The position numbers and the translations under genes are program-made. The notes below the pieces were generated by a model. That model did not search any database. It was not told the origin of the DNA and saw nothing but the letters and a program-made list of their open reading frames with translations. This document shows positions 1-5,560 of a DNA stretch of 7,957 bases, piece after piece. The number at the start of each line of letters is the position of its first letter. Positions within the stretch are counted from its first letter, which is position 1. This DNA comes from GCA-003244245 sp052390495 (lineage in GTDB: Bacteria; Actinomycetota; Actinomycetes; Mycobacteriales; Pseudonocardiaceae), in contig JBQTGW010000256.1 of assembly GCA_052390495.1 (NCBI GenBank), forward strand, positions 1 through 7,957, written 5' to 3'.

Positions 1-125
1 AGTGGCCAGAGAGGACCCAGACCTGACCGGGATCCCGGCGCACCCGCTCCGGACAGAGTGAACCCACACCCAACCTGCGACTCGATATGACGATCACACG
101 ACAGCCGGCGAACTTGCCGTTGCCC

Positions 126-155
126 TGGGTGGTCACCCAAGGTTCAGTCGACTGA
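126..155 (+). pseudogene. Remnant of a vapC 3' end
   Basis: These 30 bases match the last 30 bases of the intact vapC gene (5258-5287) at 27 positions, including the stop codon. They read W-V-V-T-Q-G-S-V-D-stop, against W-V-V-T-R-G-S-V-D-stop in vapC. Upstream similarity fades; a possible echo of the Tyr-Asp-rich segment lies near 80-100 but needs indels to align. No open reading frame leads into it. It is most simply the tail of another decayed PIN toxin gene or a small duplicated scrap of the vapC end. Confidence 0.45.
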
Positions 156-311
156 TCCGCCATAGCACCTCAAGCTTCCGGCAACCGACTATTATAAGCC
201 GGATTAATGGTGAGGACCGGATAGCGTGACCACGCTGCTTGCCTGCCTCGCTAACAGGCAGCGCCAGATCGCTGTCATTGGCCGACCGCACGGATTACGC
301 GAGCAACGTGG
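156..311. other. Non-coding stretch downstream of the methyltransferase gene
   Basis: No supported gene lies here. The first 75 bases are AT-richer than the rest of the window. A 6-bp inverted repeat (243-248 with 256-261, 7-nt loop) lies about 50-70 nt past the stop of the minus-strand methyltransferase gene. It could be a weak transcription end, but no T-run follows it in that direction. Confidence 0.3.
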
Positions 312-1502
312 TCATGCGGTCCGTTGGCTGAGGTCCTGCTGGGCAGGCAGTTCGATGCTCTGCTGATCGGGGGACACGGTGAACAGCCAGTCCTGCTCGT
401 CGGGTCGGCCTTGTTCGGTCCACCAGGTGTGAGCGGCCTGGATCTCGTCCCAGAGTCGGCGTGGTCCCCGCTGGCGCACGCTGAACTCGTCGTCGGAGCA
501 GTCCGGAGTGACGTGGAAGTGGCTGGCCCAGGAGCCCGACCAGGGATCGAGGAACCACAGCTCGCCCACGCCGTCGTCGGGGTCGTACGCGTAGTACCGG
601 TGGCGGCAGCGCGGTACCCGCTGGCTGATGGTCAGCATGGCGCCCAGGTGCCCGGCGAGTTCATAGGGGCCGAGGGTGGTCGTGGACCTTTCCCCGTCGT
701 AATCGCCGCGCACGACATCGGCCACGCTGCACTCGGGGATGCGTTGGTCACGCAGCTGCATGAACCAGGTGGGGCCCACGATGCGGCCGGTGGCGGTGCC
801 GTCGGCCGCGGCAGTAAGGGAAAGCAGCCCGCCGGGGTGGTAGGCATTACGCCAGGGTGTCAGCACCATCCCGCCGGATACGGTCTGGGCCACCCAGGAG
901 TAGGGCACCTGCTGACAGGAGGCGGTGGAGAGCACCCGGTCATACGGTGCGCGGGGCGCGAACCCCTGGGTGCCGTCAGCGGTAACGAGGAAGGTCTCGC
1001 CGTAACCCGCGCGCTCCAGCGCATGGCGGGCGGCGTCGGTGACGGTGGGGTCAATCTCCACGCTGGTGACATTACGGGCGCCGAGTCGGTGAGCCAGCAA
1101 GGCGGCGTTGTACCCGGTACCAGTGCCTATCTCCAGCACTTTCTGTCCGTCGTGGATATCCAGCGCCTGCAACATGACCACAACCACGGTCGGCATGCTG
1201 GCCGAGCTGGTGGGCAGGACACCGGTTCCATCGGGGCCACTGGGCTCGCCGTCGTCGACCTGGGTGATGATCGAGTCATCTTCGTAGGCGGCCAGCAGCC
1301 AGGCGTCGGAGTCGTCGGCGCGATGACGGGGGATCAGTCCCCATTCCCCGTTGGTCGTGCCGTGGTGCCAGGTGATGTCGGGAATGAAGGTATGGCGGGG
1401 CACCGCCTCGAACGCATCCCGCCAATCCTCGGCGAGATCGCCCGCTGCCGCCAGTTTCTCGATCAGTCGGCGGTGCAACGTCTCCGCTTCCGCTGCGGCC
1501 AC
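312..1502 (-). CDS. Protein-L-isoaspartate O-methyltransferase-like SAM methyltransferase (RiPP-associated type)
   Basis: This 396-residue protein is a predicted cytosolic S-adenosylmethionine-dependent carboxyl methyltransferase of the PCMT superfamily. The N-terminus has the family signature: LIEKL at 13-17 and FEAVPRHTFIP at 31-41. The SAM-binding glycine loop VLEIGTGTG is at 122-130, followed by an acidic strand end (SVEID). The canonical PCMT substrate loop (G-x-T-I-S-x-P) is replaced by PTSSASMP (97-104). About 170 residues follow the Rossmann domain, so the protein is far longer than repair PCMT (about 210-230 residues). Such extended forms occur in actinobacterial RiPP cassettes (FxLD lanthipeptide and ATP-grasp peptide systems), where a peptide Asp is methylated; that role here is inference. 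The GTG start is chosen because a near-perfect ribosome site precedes it. It lies 99 nt downstream of the TPR regulator gene on the same strand, so cotranscription is likely. No precursor peptide, LanB/LanC or ATP-grasp gene is visible. Confidence 0.88.
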   Translation of the reverse strand: MAAAEAETLHRRLIEKLAAAGDLAEDWRDAFEAVPRHTFIPDITWHHGTTNGEWGLIPRHRADDSDAWLLAAYEDDSIITQVDDGEPSGPDGTGVLPTSSASMPTVVVVMLQALDIHDGQKVLEIGTGTGYNAALLAHRLGARNVTSVEIDPTVTDAARHALERAGYGETFLVTADGTQGFAPRAPYDRVLSTASCQQVPYSWVAQTVSGGMVLTPWRNAYHPGGLLSLTAAADGTATGRIVGPTWFMQLRDQRIPECSVADVVRGDYDGERSTTTLGPYELAGHLGAMLTISQRVPRCRHRYYAYDPDDGVGELWFLDPWSGSWASHFHVTPDCSDDEFSVRQRGPRRLWDEIQAAHTWWTEQGRPDEQDWLFTVSPDQQSIELPAQQDLSQRTA

Positions 1503-1514
1503 GGATCACCTCCC
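1503..1514 (-). promoter_or_regulatory. Strong ribosome binding site of the methyltransferase gene
   Basis: Read on the minus strand, GGGAGGTGAT is followed by two bases and the GTG start. It matches the 16S anti-Shine-Dalgarno complement over 9 of 10 bases. The spacing from the GGAGG core is normal. This fixes the start codon at 1502 and suggests efficient translation, independent of the upstream regulator gene. Confidence 0.8.
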
Positions 1515-1601
1515 GCGCTTGCCAGGCTTGGGTTCAGCGGCATGGGGATTGCTTGAACGCACGGATGGGTCAGTGGAATGTGGTGCCGTTAGTCCGGCTG
1601 T

Positions 1602-3023
1602 TTACAGGGTGGTGCCGTCGGGGCGTCGGCGGGTGAGGAAACCGGTGAGCCGGTCGTCGAGGTCGAGCAGGTGGGGGGAGGCGGAGCGCAGCGGGTGTAC
1701 CTGGCGCTGCAGGGTGCGCAGTCGCTCTAGGAGGATGGTCGAGCTGACGTTGGCGGCGCCGCGCAGCGCGTCGCGACCGAACGCGGCGGCCTCTTCCGCT
1801 TCGCGGCGCAGGAAATGGGTGATGGCCAGATCGATCTGGTCCACACACCGGCCGCGGACATTCCAAAGCGCGCTGTTCTCCAGTGATGCCGTGGTCTGTG
1901 TGAGGGCCTGATCCAACTCACCGATGCCGATGAAGCAACGGCCGAGATCTGAGGCGAGCAAGTCTTCGGGGTAAAGGACCCCAGGCTCATTCTCGGGACG
2001 TGCGGACTCGTGGCATCGCTGGGCCGCCAGCGCGGCGAGACGGGCCTCGCGGGTGTCGCCGAGCAGGGCGAAACCGCGTGCCTCCAGCGCGTGGAGCTCG
2101 CTGGCCACCAGTGGGGTAGCCGTGCCCTCGATCATGGCGAGTCCGCTGCGGGCCAGTGCCACCGCTTGGCGTCCGTGTCGCAGGGTTTCCTGGCCGGGGG
2201 CTGTGTTATCCCCGATCCGGACCGTTAGGCGGCTCATCCGGCTCAGCACGCCAGCGGCACCACTGCGATCCCCTGCCCGCATCGCGAGGTCGAGCGCCTG
2301 AATGTAGTAGCGCTGCGCCAGCGCAGGGCGGCCCACATCAGCGGTCAGGAAGCCGACCTGCCGGGTGAGTCGGGCCACCGTGCTCAGCAGTGCCCGGCCG
2401 GTCTTCTCCGAGTAGGTACCGTGCAGCAGCCGGTTGGCCTCCCGGTTCAGCAACGTCACCACCTGATCCCGGACCCGCCCCGAGCCATATTGATGTTGCA
2501 GCCTGGTGAAATGGGCGATCTGGTCGGTGAGGACCTCGACGTCGACCATGCCGACCCGCTGGCCACCGGCGCGGGCGGTACTCTGCGCCGGTGGCGCGGT
2601 GATCGCGAACAGGGCGGGTTCGGCAAAGGCCGCCGCGCTGAACACCGAACCCAGCAGGAGCTTACGTCGGCGCATGTCACGTCCCGATAAGTCGACGACT
2701 GTGCGGAGGGTGCCATCCAGTGTGCCCGAACAGCGCAGCCCCTCATAGGGATCCTCATCGGGTGGGCCGCAGTCGATGAACCCGCACTCGGTCACGGTGA
2801 CCTCCCGGTGCAGCCGCCCAGCCAGCACGCTGGCCACCAGCCTGGGTACGGGCCAGTGGGGCTGGCAGCCCTGCAGCATCCGGCGCACCGAGGTGGTGTT
2901 GGTGGCCAGGTGGATCCCTTCCCGAGCCGCGGCCGCCACGACCGCCCGGCCCAGCGCGACGTTGCTCATCTCCGCCTCGTCCAGCAATCCCCGCAAGGCG
3001 GTGTTCTTACCGCGACCGCTCAT
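1602..3023 (-). CDS. Helix-turn-helix/TPR transcriptional regulator
   Basis: A 473-residue protein of a type abundant in Streptomyces and related actinobacteria. Residues about 8-80 form a predicted DNA-binding helical domain (LLDEAEMSNVALGRAV, then a TTSVRRMLQG segment and a V-T-V-T end). Residues 117-136 carry R-R-R-K followed by LLLGSVFSAAAFAEPAL. This twin-arginine-like hydrophobic stretch occurs internally in this family and is probably not an export signal. From about 180 to the end the protein is Ala/Leu/Arg-rich and helical, consistent with TPR repeats that bind a ligand or partner. The ATG at 3023 is preferred over an upstream in-frame start at 3185, because GAGGGG lies just before it and the added 54 residues are low-complexity. 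The HTH-plus-TPR layout and the position ahead of the methyltransferase gene suggest local control, which is inference. Confidence 0.8.
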   Translation of the reverse strand: MSGRGKNTALRGLLDEAEMSNVALGRAVVAAAAREGIHLATNTTSVRRMLQGCQPHWPVPRLVASVLAGRLHREVTVTECGFIDCGPPDEDPYEGLRCSGTLDGTLRTVVDLSGRDMRRRKLLLGSVFSAAAFAEPALFAITAPPAQSTARAGGQRVGMVDVEVLTDQIAHFTRLQHQYGSGRVRDQVVTLLNREANRLLHGTYSEKTGRALLSTVARLTRQVGFLTADVGRPALAQRYYIQALDLAMRAGDRSGAAGVLSRMSRLTVRIGDNTAPGQETLRHGRQAVALARSGLAMIEGTATPLVASELHALEARGFALLGDTREARLAALAAQRCHESARPENEPGVLYPEDLLASDLGRCFIGIGELDQALTQTTASLENSALWNVRGRCVDQIDLAITHFLRREAEEAAAFGRDALRGAANVSSTILLERLRTLQRQVHPLRSASPHLLDLDDRLTGFLTRRRPDGTTL

Positions 3024-3303
3024 CGCCCCTCGTCTCGGTGTCCGTCCGGCTACTGATCGGCGTCGATAGTGGACTGTTGGCCAGGCTGCGGGGAAGGGCT
3101 CCGCCGAAATGCACGAAAAGTAACACCCCCGGCCACGCTCCGACCCCGGCCCCGCTTGATCAACCCTGGCTCCGTCGCAGCTCACCCGCTTGACTGACGG
3201 TGACCGATCGGACGCGAACGGTCCTCAACTGGCCGACCGCGCTGTTCCTCCCCCCACAGCGCGGCCGGCCACCCCAATCCGACCCGGGGAGGCACGACCC
3301 ACC

Positions 3304-3492
3304 ATGATCGGGTTTCTGCGTCGCCTGGTGATCGGTCCCGGCGAGCAGCTCATCACCACCGGTCGAGTGCGGATGCGGCAACTCGTCTGCGTCGGCTGCC
3401 AGCGTCGGACCTGGGTCGTCGTCGGCCCACCCCGCTGCCCCGACTGCGCCGCAAGCGACGCACCACCCAAGCGCACCCGGGCGAATCCGTGA
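3304..3492 (+). CDS. Small zinc-ribbon protein, function unknown
   Basis: A 62-residue basic protein not assigned to a named family. It has two CxxC knuckles, Cys29/Cys32 and Cys45/Cys48, 12 residues apart, with the spacing of a rubredoxin-like zinc ribbon that binds one metal ion. The N-terminus (MIGFLRRLVIGPGEQL) is mildly hydrophobic but too charged for a signal peptide, and the C-terminus is Pro/Lys/Arg-rich. The ATG at 3304 has GGGGAGG at 3286-3292, 11 nt upstream, a slightly long spacing. A TTG at 3190 would extend the frame but adds only low-complexity sequence. The stop overlaps the next gene (TGATG), so the pair is probably made together. Zinc ribbons of this size usually contact nucleic acid or protein partners; no specific role can be claimed. 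Confidence 0.65.
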   Translation: MIGFLRRLVIGPGEQLITTGRVRMRQLVCVGCQRRTWVVVGPPRCPDCAASDAPPKRTRANP

Positions 3493-3797
3493 TGACCAGC
3501 CTGGTCTCCCCCGAGCTGGGTCGGCTGCTCACGTTGGGCCGGGTACGCCGGGGCCACGTGGCCCGCTTCGATCCTGATGTGTTCCTCGACCACGGCCGCC
3601 GAATCCCCGACCACATCCGCACGCACCTGAGTGAGCTGCTCACCGACGGATACCTGTCCCTCGGCGAAGGTCCAGCGGGATGGGGCCAACGCCCCGTGGT
3701 GCTGACCACCTCCGGCGAGCAACTGCACACCAAGCTCGACGAACTCCTAGCCCAGCGGCGCTCCGAGCGCCCCGCGCCACCGCCCCCCGGTCGTTGA
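3492..3797 (+). CDS. Small predicted winged-helix protein, function unknown
   Basis: A 101-residue protein starting at the ATG inside the upstream stop (TGATG at 3490-3494). A GTG at 3489 is an equally possible start, adding one residue. No clear ribosome site precedes it, so translation probably depends on coupling to the zinc-ribbon gene. Residues about 25-85 look like a compact winged helix: an acidic helical part, a helix PDHIRTHLSELLTDGYL as possible recognition helix, then GYLSLGE and RPVVLTTSGEQL as a beta wing. The L-T-x-x-G-x-x-L pattern is typical of MarR/PadR-like wings. The C-terminus is Arg/Pro-rich (APPPPGR). A DNA-binding partner for the zinc-ribbon protein is an attractive reading, but it rests on pattern only. 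Confidence 0.6.
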   Translation: MTSLVSPELGRLLTLGRVRRGHVARFDPDVFLDHGRRIPDHIRTHLSELLTDGYLSLGEGPAGWGQRPVVLTTSGEQLHTKLDELLAQRRSERPAPPPPGR

Positions 3798-3802
3798 CCG
3801 GC

Positions 3803-3847
3803 CCCGCGTCGACATCTCAAAAGGGAGATAACCCCCTGCAACGCGGG
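3803..3847. terminator. Nested inverted repeats after the zinc-ribbon/winged-helix operon
   Basis: Six bases past the stop at 3797, a 7-bp inverted repeat (3803-3809 with 3841-3847) encloses a second stem (ATCTC 3814-3818 with GAGAT 3825-3829, 6-nt loop). It could end the transcript of the two small genes. No T-tract follows, which is usual in actinobacteria, so this is suggestive only. Confidence 0.28.
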
Positions 3848-3875
3848 CACTGGCCCACGCGGCGTACACGGCAGG

Positions 3876-3901
3876 TAGCCGGTCGCGCGCGACACCGGCT
3901 A
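3876..3901. terminator. Perfect 8-bp hairpin with CG-rich loop
   Basis: TAGCCGGT (3876-3883) pairs with ACCGGCTA (3894-3901) around a 10-nt loop that is itself self-complementary. It lies about 80 nt after the winged-helix gene and may be its terminator or a stability element. No T-run is present. The symmetry means it could act on either strand. Confidence 0.35.
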
Positions 3902-4000
3902 GAGCGTCACGCTGTCCCGGCGTTGTCAACTTCTGGCCCGACCGCAGCAGGGCGGTGGCGCTGCAGCGTTCCACAAGCGGAAGCATCCCAGGTTCTACGC

Positions 4001-4270
4001 GGCACGCATCTCGTGCCACGCTCGCACCCTCCACAGCCTCCGCGGCCATGAAGACGGCCATGGCGGGTCGTCATCATGCGGACCAACCCCGAACAACGCC
4101 TCAGCCTGACCGAACAACTGCCAGGTAGCCTGCTTGTCGCCGACTCGGGCATGGCCGAGTGCCTCCCGGAGCCGCGGAGTCTGCCCCACAAGCCCCTCCT
4201 GAGTACCGGCATGCGGACACCGATCACAGGCCGCATCCACAATTGACTTCTGCCCGATGAGCTGCCTCAA
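4001..4270 (-). pseudogene. Remnant of a TPR-type regulator gene
   Basis: Reading minus from a TTG at 4270, the frame contains LREALGHARVGDKQATWQLF then GQAEALFGVGPHDDDPPW. This closely resembles the A-x-A-x-A-R-x-G-D...AE...DDPPW pattern in the C-terminal TPR half of Streptomyces-type HTH regulators. The in-frame stop comes soon after. After the DDDPPW motif, a +1/-1 shift opens another frame (AVFMAAEAVEG, reading on toward 3860) that may be the continuation. There is no N-terminal DNA-binding part; upstream sequence is the low-GC junction and a toxin fragment. It is a short, frameshifted relic of a gene related in type to the one at 1602-3023, but not a recent copy of it. The identification rests on motif recall. 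Confidence 0.33.
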
Positions 4271-4341
4271 TAGTCGTCATCAAGCGAGCGTGATCTTAGT
4301 ACTGAACGACTGAACCGAGTCAAGAAATCACAAAGAAAGGC

Positions 4342-4542
4342 GTGGATTCCAGAACAATCCAAGGGGAAGCACGATACCTCCGGGGACGGAGAGCTCCACG
4401 TGCGGCTGATCTGTCCGCACACCTGATCTGTCTGCTGATGCGCCAGCACGGCGTCGGCTCCATCTGGACAGCCGACCGCGACTTCCGGCGCTTCCCGGAC
4501 ATCACCGCCAAGGACCCATACCGACCCGACGACAGCCGATAA
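4342..4542 (+). pseudogene. C-terminal fragment of a PIN-domain (VapC-type) toxin
   Basis: A 66-codon open frame with a GTG start whose second half is unmistakably the end of a VapC toxin: LMRQHGVGSIWTADRDFRRF (32-51), then P-D-I-T-A-K-D-P-Y. The acidic TADRDF segment holds the last active-site aspartate of PIN nucleases. The first 22 codons (RYLRGRRAPRA and similar) are unlike any PIN domain and fall in or next to the low-GC junction. The rest of the nuclease, including the first three catalytic acids, is missing, so no activity is expected. Its last 40 coding bases before the deletion point and its 3' flank recur in the second pseudogene at 5862-5932, showing that the two derive from the same gene type. 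Confidence 0.7.
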
Positions 4543-4569
4543 AGCGCGACGCGGGGTCTGCGCCGGTTC
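4436..4569 (+). repeat. Copy 1 of the vapC-tail repeat, undeleted form
   Basis: Two blocks recur at 5862-5932. Block A is 4436-4475 (39 of 40 identical to 5862-5901). Block B is 4531-4569 (identical to 5893-5932 except for one extra A there). The 9-bp word GACAGCCGA occurs at 4467-4475 and again at 4531-4539. In copy 2 one of these words and everything between them, 64 bp, is absent. Confidence 0.85.
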
Positions 4570-4624
4570 CAGGAGCTTTCGCGCGGTCACATGCGTCGAG
4601 GCGAGGTTGCCGATCCGGCTCAGT

Positions 4625-4664
4625 TTGTATGTACCGATCAGCCCCGAGTGTCTATACTTCAGCC
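4625..4664 (+). promoter_or_regulatory. Leaderless promoter of vapBC
   Basis: TATACT (4653-4658) lies six bases before the vapB ATG at 4665. A transcript starting 7 nt after this -10 box would begin at the A of the start codon, and no ribosome site is present. This is the classic arrangement for leaderless actinobacterial mRNAs. A -35 box is unclear: TTGTAT at 4625 is too far (22 nt), and only GTACCG at 4631 has normal spacing. GTAT (4627-4630) and ATAC (4654-4657) form short inverted arms that could be part of a VapB operator. Confidence 0.6.
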
Positions 4665-4874
4665 ATGGCCAAGACCATGGTAGACATCGACCCGGCCCTG
4701 CTCGCCGCGGCCCGCACCGAGCTGGGTGCCCGCACGAATAAGGAGACGGTCAACCGGGCGCTCGCCGAGATCGTCGCCATGGCGGCCCGGCGACGCCTGA
4801 TTGCGCAGCTGCGCAGCGGTGACGGTCTGGACCTGTCCGATCCAGACGCAGTCCGCAGCGAGGGCTGGCGGTGA
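4665..4874 (+). CDS. vapB: VapB-type antitoxin (ribbon-helix-helix)
   Basis: A 69-residue antitoxin of a type II toxin-antitoxin pair. Residues 1-45 match the VapB ribbon-helix-helix pattern: strand KTMVDID (3-9), helix PALLAAARTELG (10-21), turn with A-R-T-N-K, helix ETVNRALAEIV (27-37), then the basic ARRR (41-44). This part is expected to dimerise and bind the operator ahead of its own gene. The tail (GDGLDLSDPDAVRSEGWR, 52-69) is the toxin-wrapping segment; Trp68 and Arg69 are typical of the family, where the Arg reaches into the PIN active site. The ATG at 4665 is chosen over one at 4629 because the -10 box TATACT lies between them and the strand begins right after 4665. The stop overlaps the vapC start by 4 nt (GTGA). 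It probably represses its operon together with VapC, as in other VapBC systems. Confidence 0.92.
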   Translation: MAKTMVDIDPALLAAARTELGARTNKETVNRALAEIVAMAARRRLIAQLRSGDGLDLSDPDAVRSEGWR

Positions 4875-5287
4875 GCGCCCGGTACCTGGCCGACACCAGC
4901 GTCCTGGCTCGGATGCCCAAGCCGGACGTTGCGGGCGTCGTAGAACCGCTGATCCTCGACGGAGCGGTCGCCGTCAGTGCCGTGGTGCTGCTGGAGATGC
5001 TGCGCTTCACCCGCAGCCTGGCCGACCATCAGCAGCTGGCCGCCAACCTCGCCGGCCTACCCCGCGTGAGCACGACCGAGGACATGTGCCAGCGCGCCCT
5101 CGACGTCCAGCGCGAGCTCGCCGCGCGCAGCGAGCACCGCGGGGTCAAGGTGCCCGATCTACTGATCGCCGCTGCCGCCGAAGCCGCCGGCCTGACCGTG
5201 CTGCACTACGACGCCGACTACGACCGGATCGCCGCAGTCACCGACCAGGGCACCGAGTGGGTGGTCACCCGCGGTTCGGTCGACTGA
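4871..5287 (+). CDS. vapC: VapC-type toxin, PIN-domain ribonuclease
   Basis: A 138-residue toxin, full length for the family. PIN nucleases cut RNA with Mg2+ held by four acidic residues, all visible here: Asp8 (YLADTSVLAR), Glu42 (VVLLEMLRF), Asp96 (KVPDLLIAAAAE) and Asp114 (LHYDADYDRI; Asp116 and Asp118 are nearby). The end WVVTRGSVD is typical of this subgroup. The GTG start overlaps the vapB stop by four bases, ensuring coupled synthesis with the antitoxin. VapC toxins cleave tRNA or rRNA when the antitoxin is degraded; the exact RNA target cannot be read from the sequence. It is intact, unlike the toxin fragments on either side, and belongs to a different PIN subgroup from them (those have the LMRQHGVG-IWTADRDF end). 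The pair could stabilise the locus, as chromosomal TA modules sometimes do. Confidence 0.93.
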   Translation: MSARYLADTSVLARMPKPDVAGVVEPLILDGAVAVSAVVLLEMLRFTRSLADHQQLAANLAGLPRVSTTEDMCQRALDVQRELAARSEHRGVKVPDLLIAAAAEAAGLTVLHYDADYDRIAAVTDQGTEWVVTRGSVD

Positions 5288-5339
5288 CGGCCACGGGTCG
5301 AGCGCATGTGCGACGCGTGCGGGTCGCTCGGTACGGCAA

Positions 5340-5360
5340 CCGCCGCTGCATGAGCGGCGG
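5340..5360 (+). terminator. GC-rich hairpin after vapC
   Basis: CCGCCGCT (5340-5347) pairs perfectly with AGCGGCGG (5353-5360) around a 5-nt loop, 52 nt past the vapC stop. It is a strong hairpin for a terminator of the vapBC transcript, although no T-run follows, as is common in high-GC actinobacteria. Confidence 0.5.
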
Positions 5361-5364
5361 CGTG

Positions 5365-5560
5365 GTGCAGGTGTAGGGATCCGAGCCGCCGGTCGGGACC
5401 ATGATGAAGTCAGGCCTGACGATGACGGCGCCGAGCGCGCTGACCTGCACCGCAGTCCGAAACGCGACGCGGTAGAAGTAGTCCTTGCCGATTCCTCGCG
5501 GCTGGTGATGCCGGGTCGCAGCTGTCGAAGTTGAGGTGGTCTTCGCCTGAACCGCTCTGG
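5365..5560 (-). other. Possible fragment of an unidentified protein on the minus strand
   Basis: The 5288-5530 gap has no clear gene. One minus-strand frame has a run of protein-like composition: GIGKDYFYRVAFRTAVQVSA, then LGAVIVRPDFIMVPTGGSDP and Y-T-C-T-T-P-P. The mix of aromatic, Val and Ile residues differs from the Arg/Pro/Ala-rich noise of the other frames. It has no plausible start and runs into vapC antisense. It may be a relic of a lost gene; its family is not recognised. Confidence 0.18.

Larger units (their letters stand above)
3798..4664. other. Gene-poor debris zone with a low-GC patch
   Basis: This 870-nt stretch has no intact gene. It holds two hairpins (3803-3847, 3876-3901), a decayed TPR-regulator fragment on the minus strand (about 4000-4270), a patch at 4261-4360 of about 47% GC, and a vapC C-terminal fragment (about 4410-4542). 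The compositional break at 4261-4360 sits exactly between the two gene fragments and probably marks a junction left by a past insertion or deletion. Confidence 0.5.

Noticed and set aside
1465..1542. A 26-codon minus-strand ORF (ATG at 1542) overlapping the methyltransferase start, considered as a peptide precursor or leader
   Set aside because: It has no ribosome site and no Ser/Thr/Cys-rich core, and its sequence is explained by the methyltransferase ribosome site and gene start in another frame.
324..1556. A 410-codon plus-strand open frame opposite the methyltransferase gene
   Set aside because: It is the antisense shadow of a high-GC gene: Gly/Val/Ala-rich with no domain, while the minus strand has clear PCMT motifs and a strong ribosome site.
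3024..3185. N-terminal extension of the TPR regulator to a start at 3185
   Set aside because: The added 54 residues are low-complexity and unlike the family, and a ribosome site precedes the ATG at 3023.
4342..4420. Possible group II intron or IS end next to the toxin fragment (purine-rich GGGGACGGAGAGCTCCACG stretch)
   Set aside because: No domain V-like hairpin, reverse transcriptase, transposase or matching inverted terminal repeats could be found.
4801..5376. A 191-codon plus-strand frame across vapBC
   Set aside because: It is an Arg/Pro-rich shadow in a different frame of the clear vapB and vapC genes.
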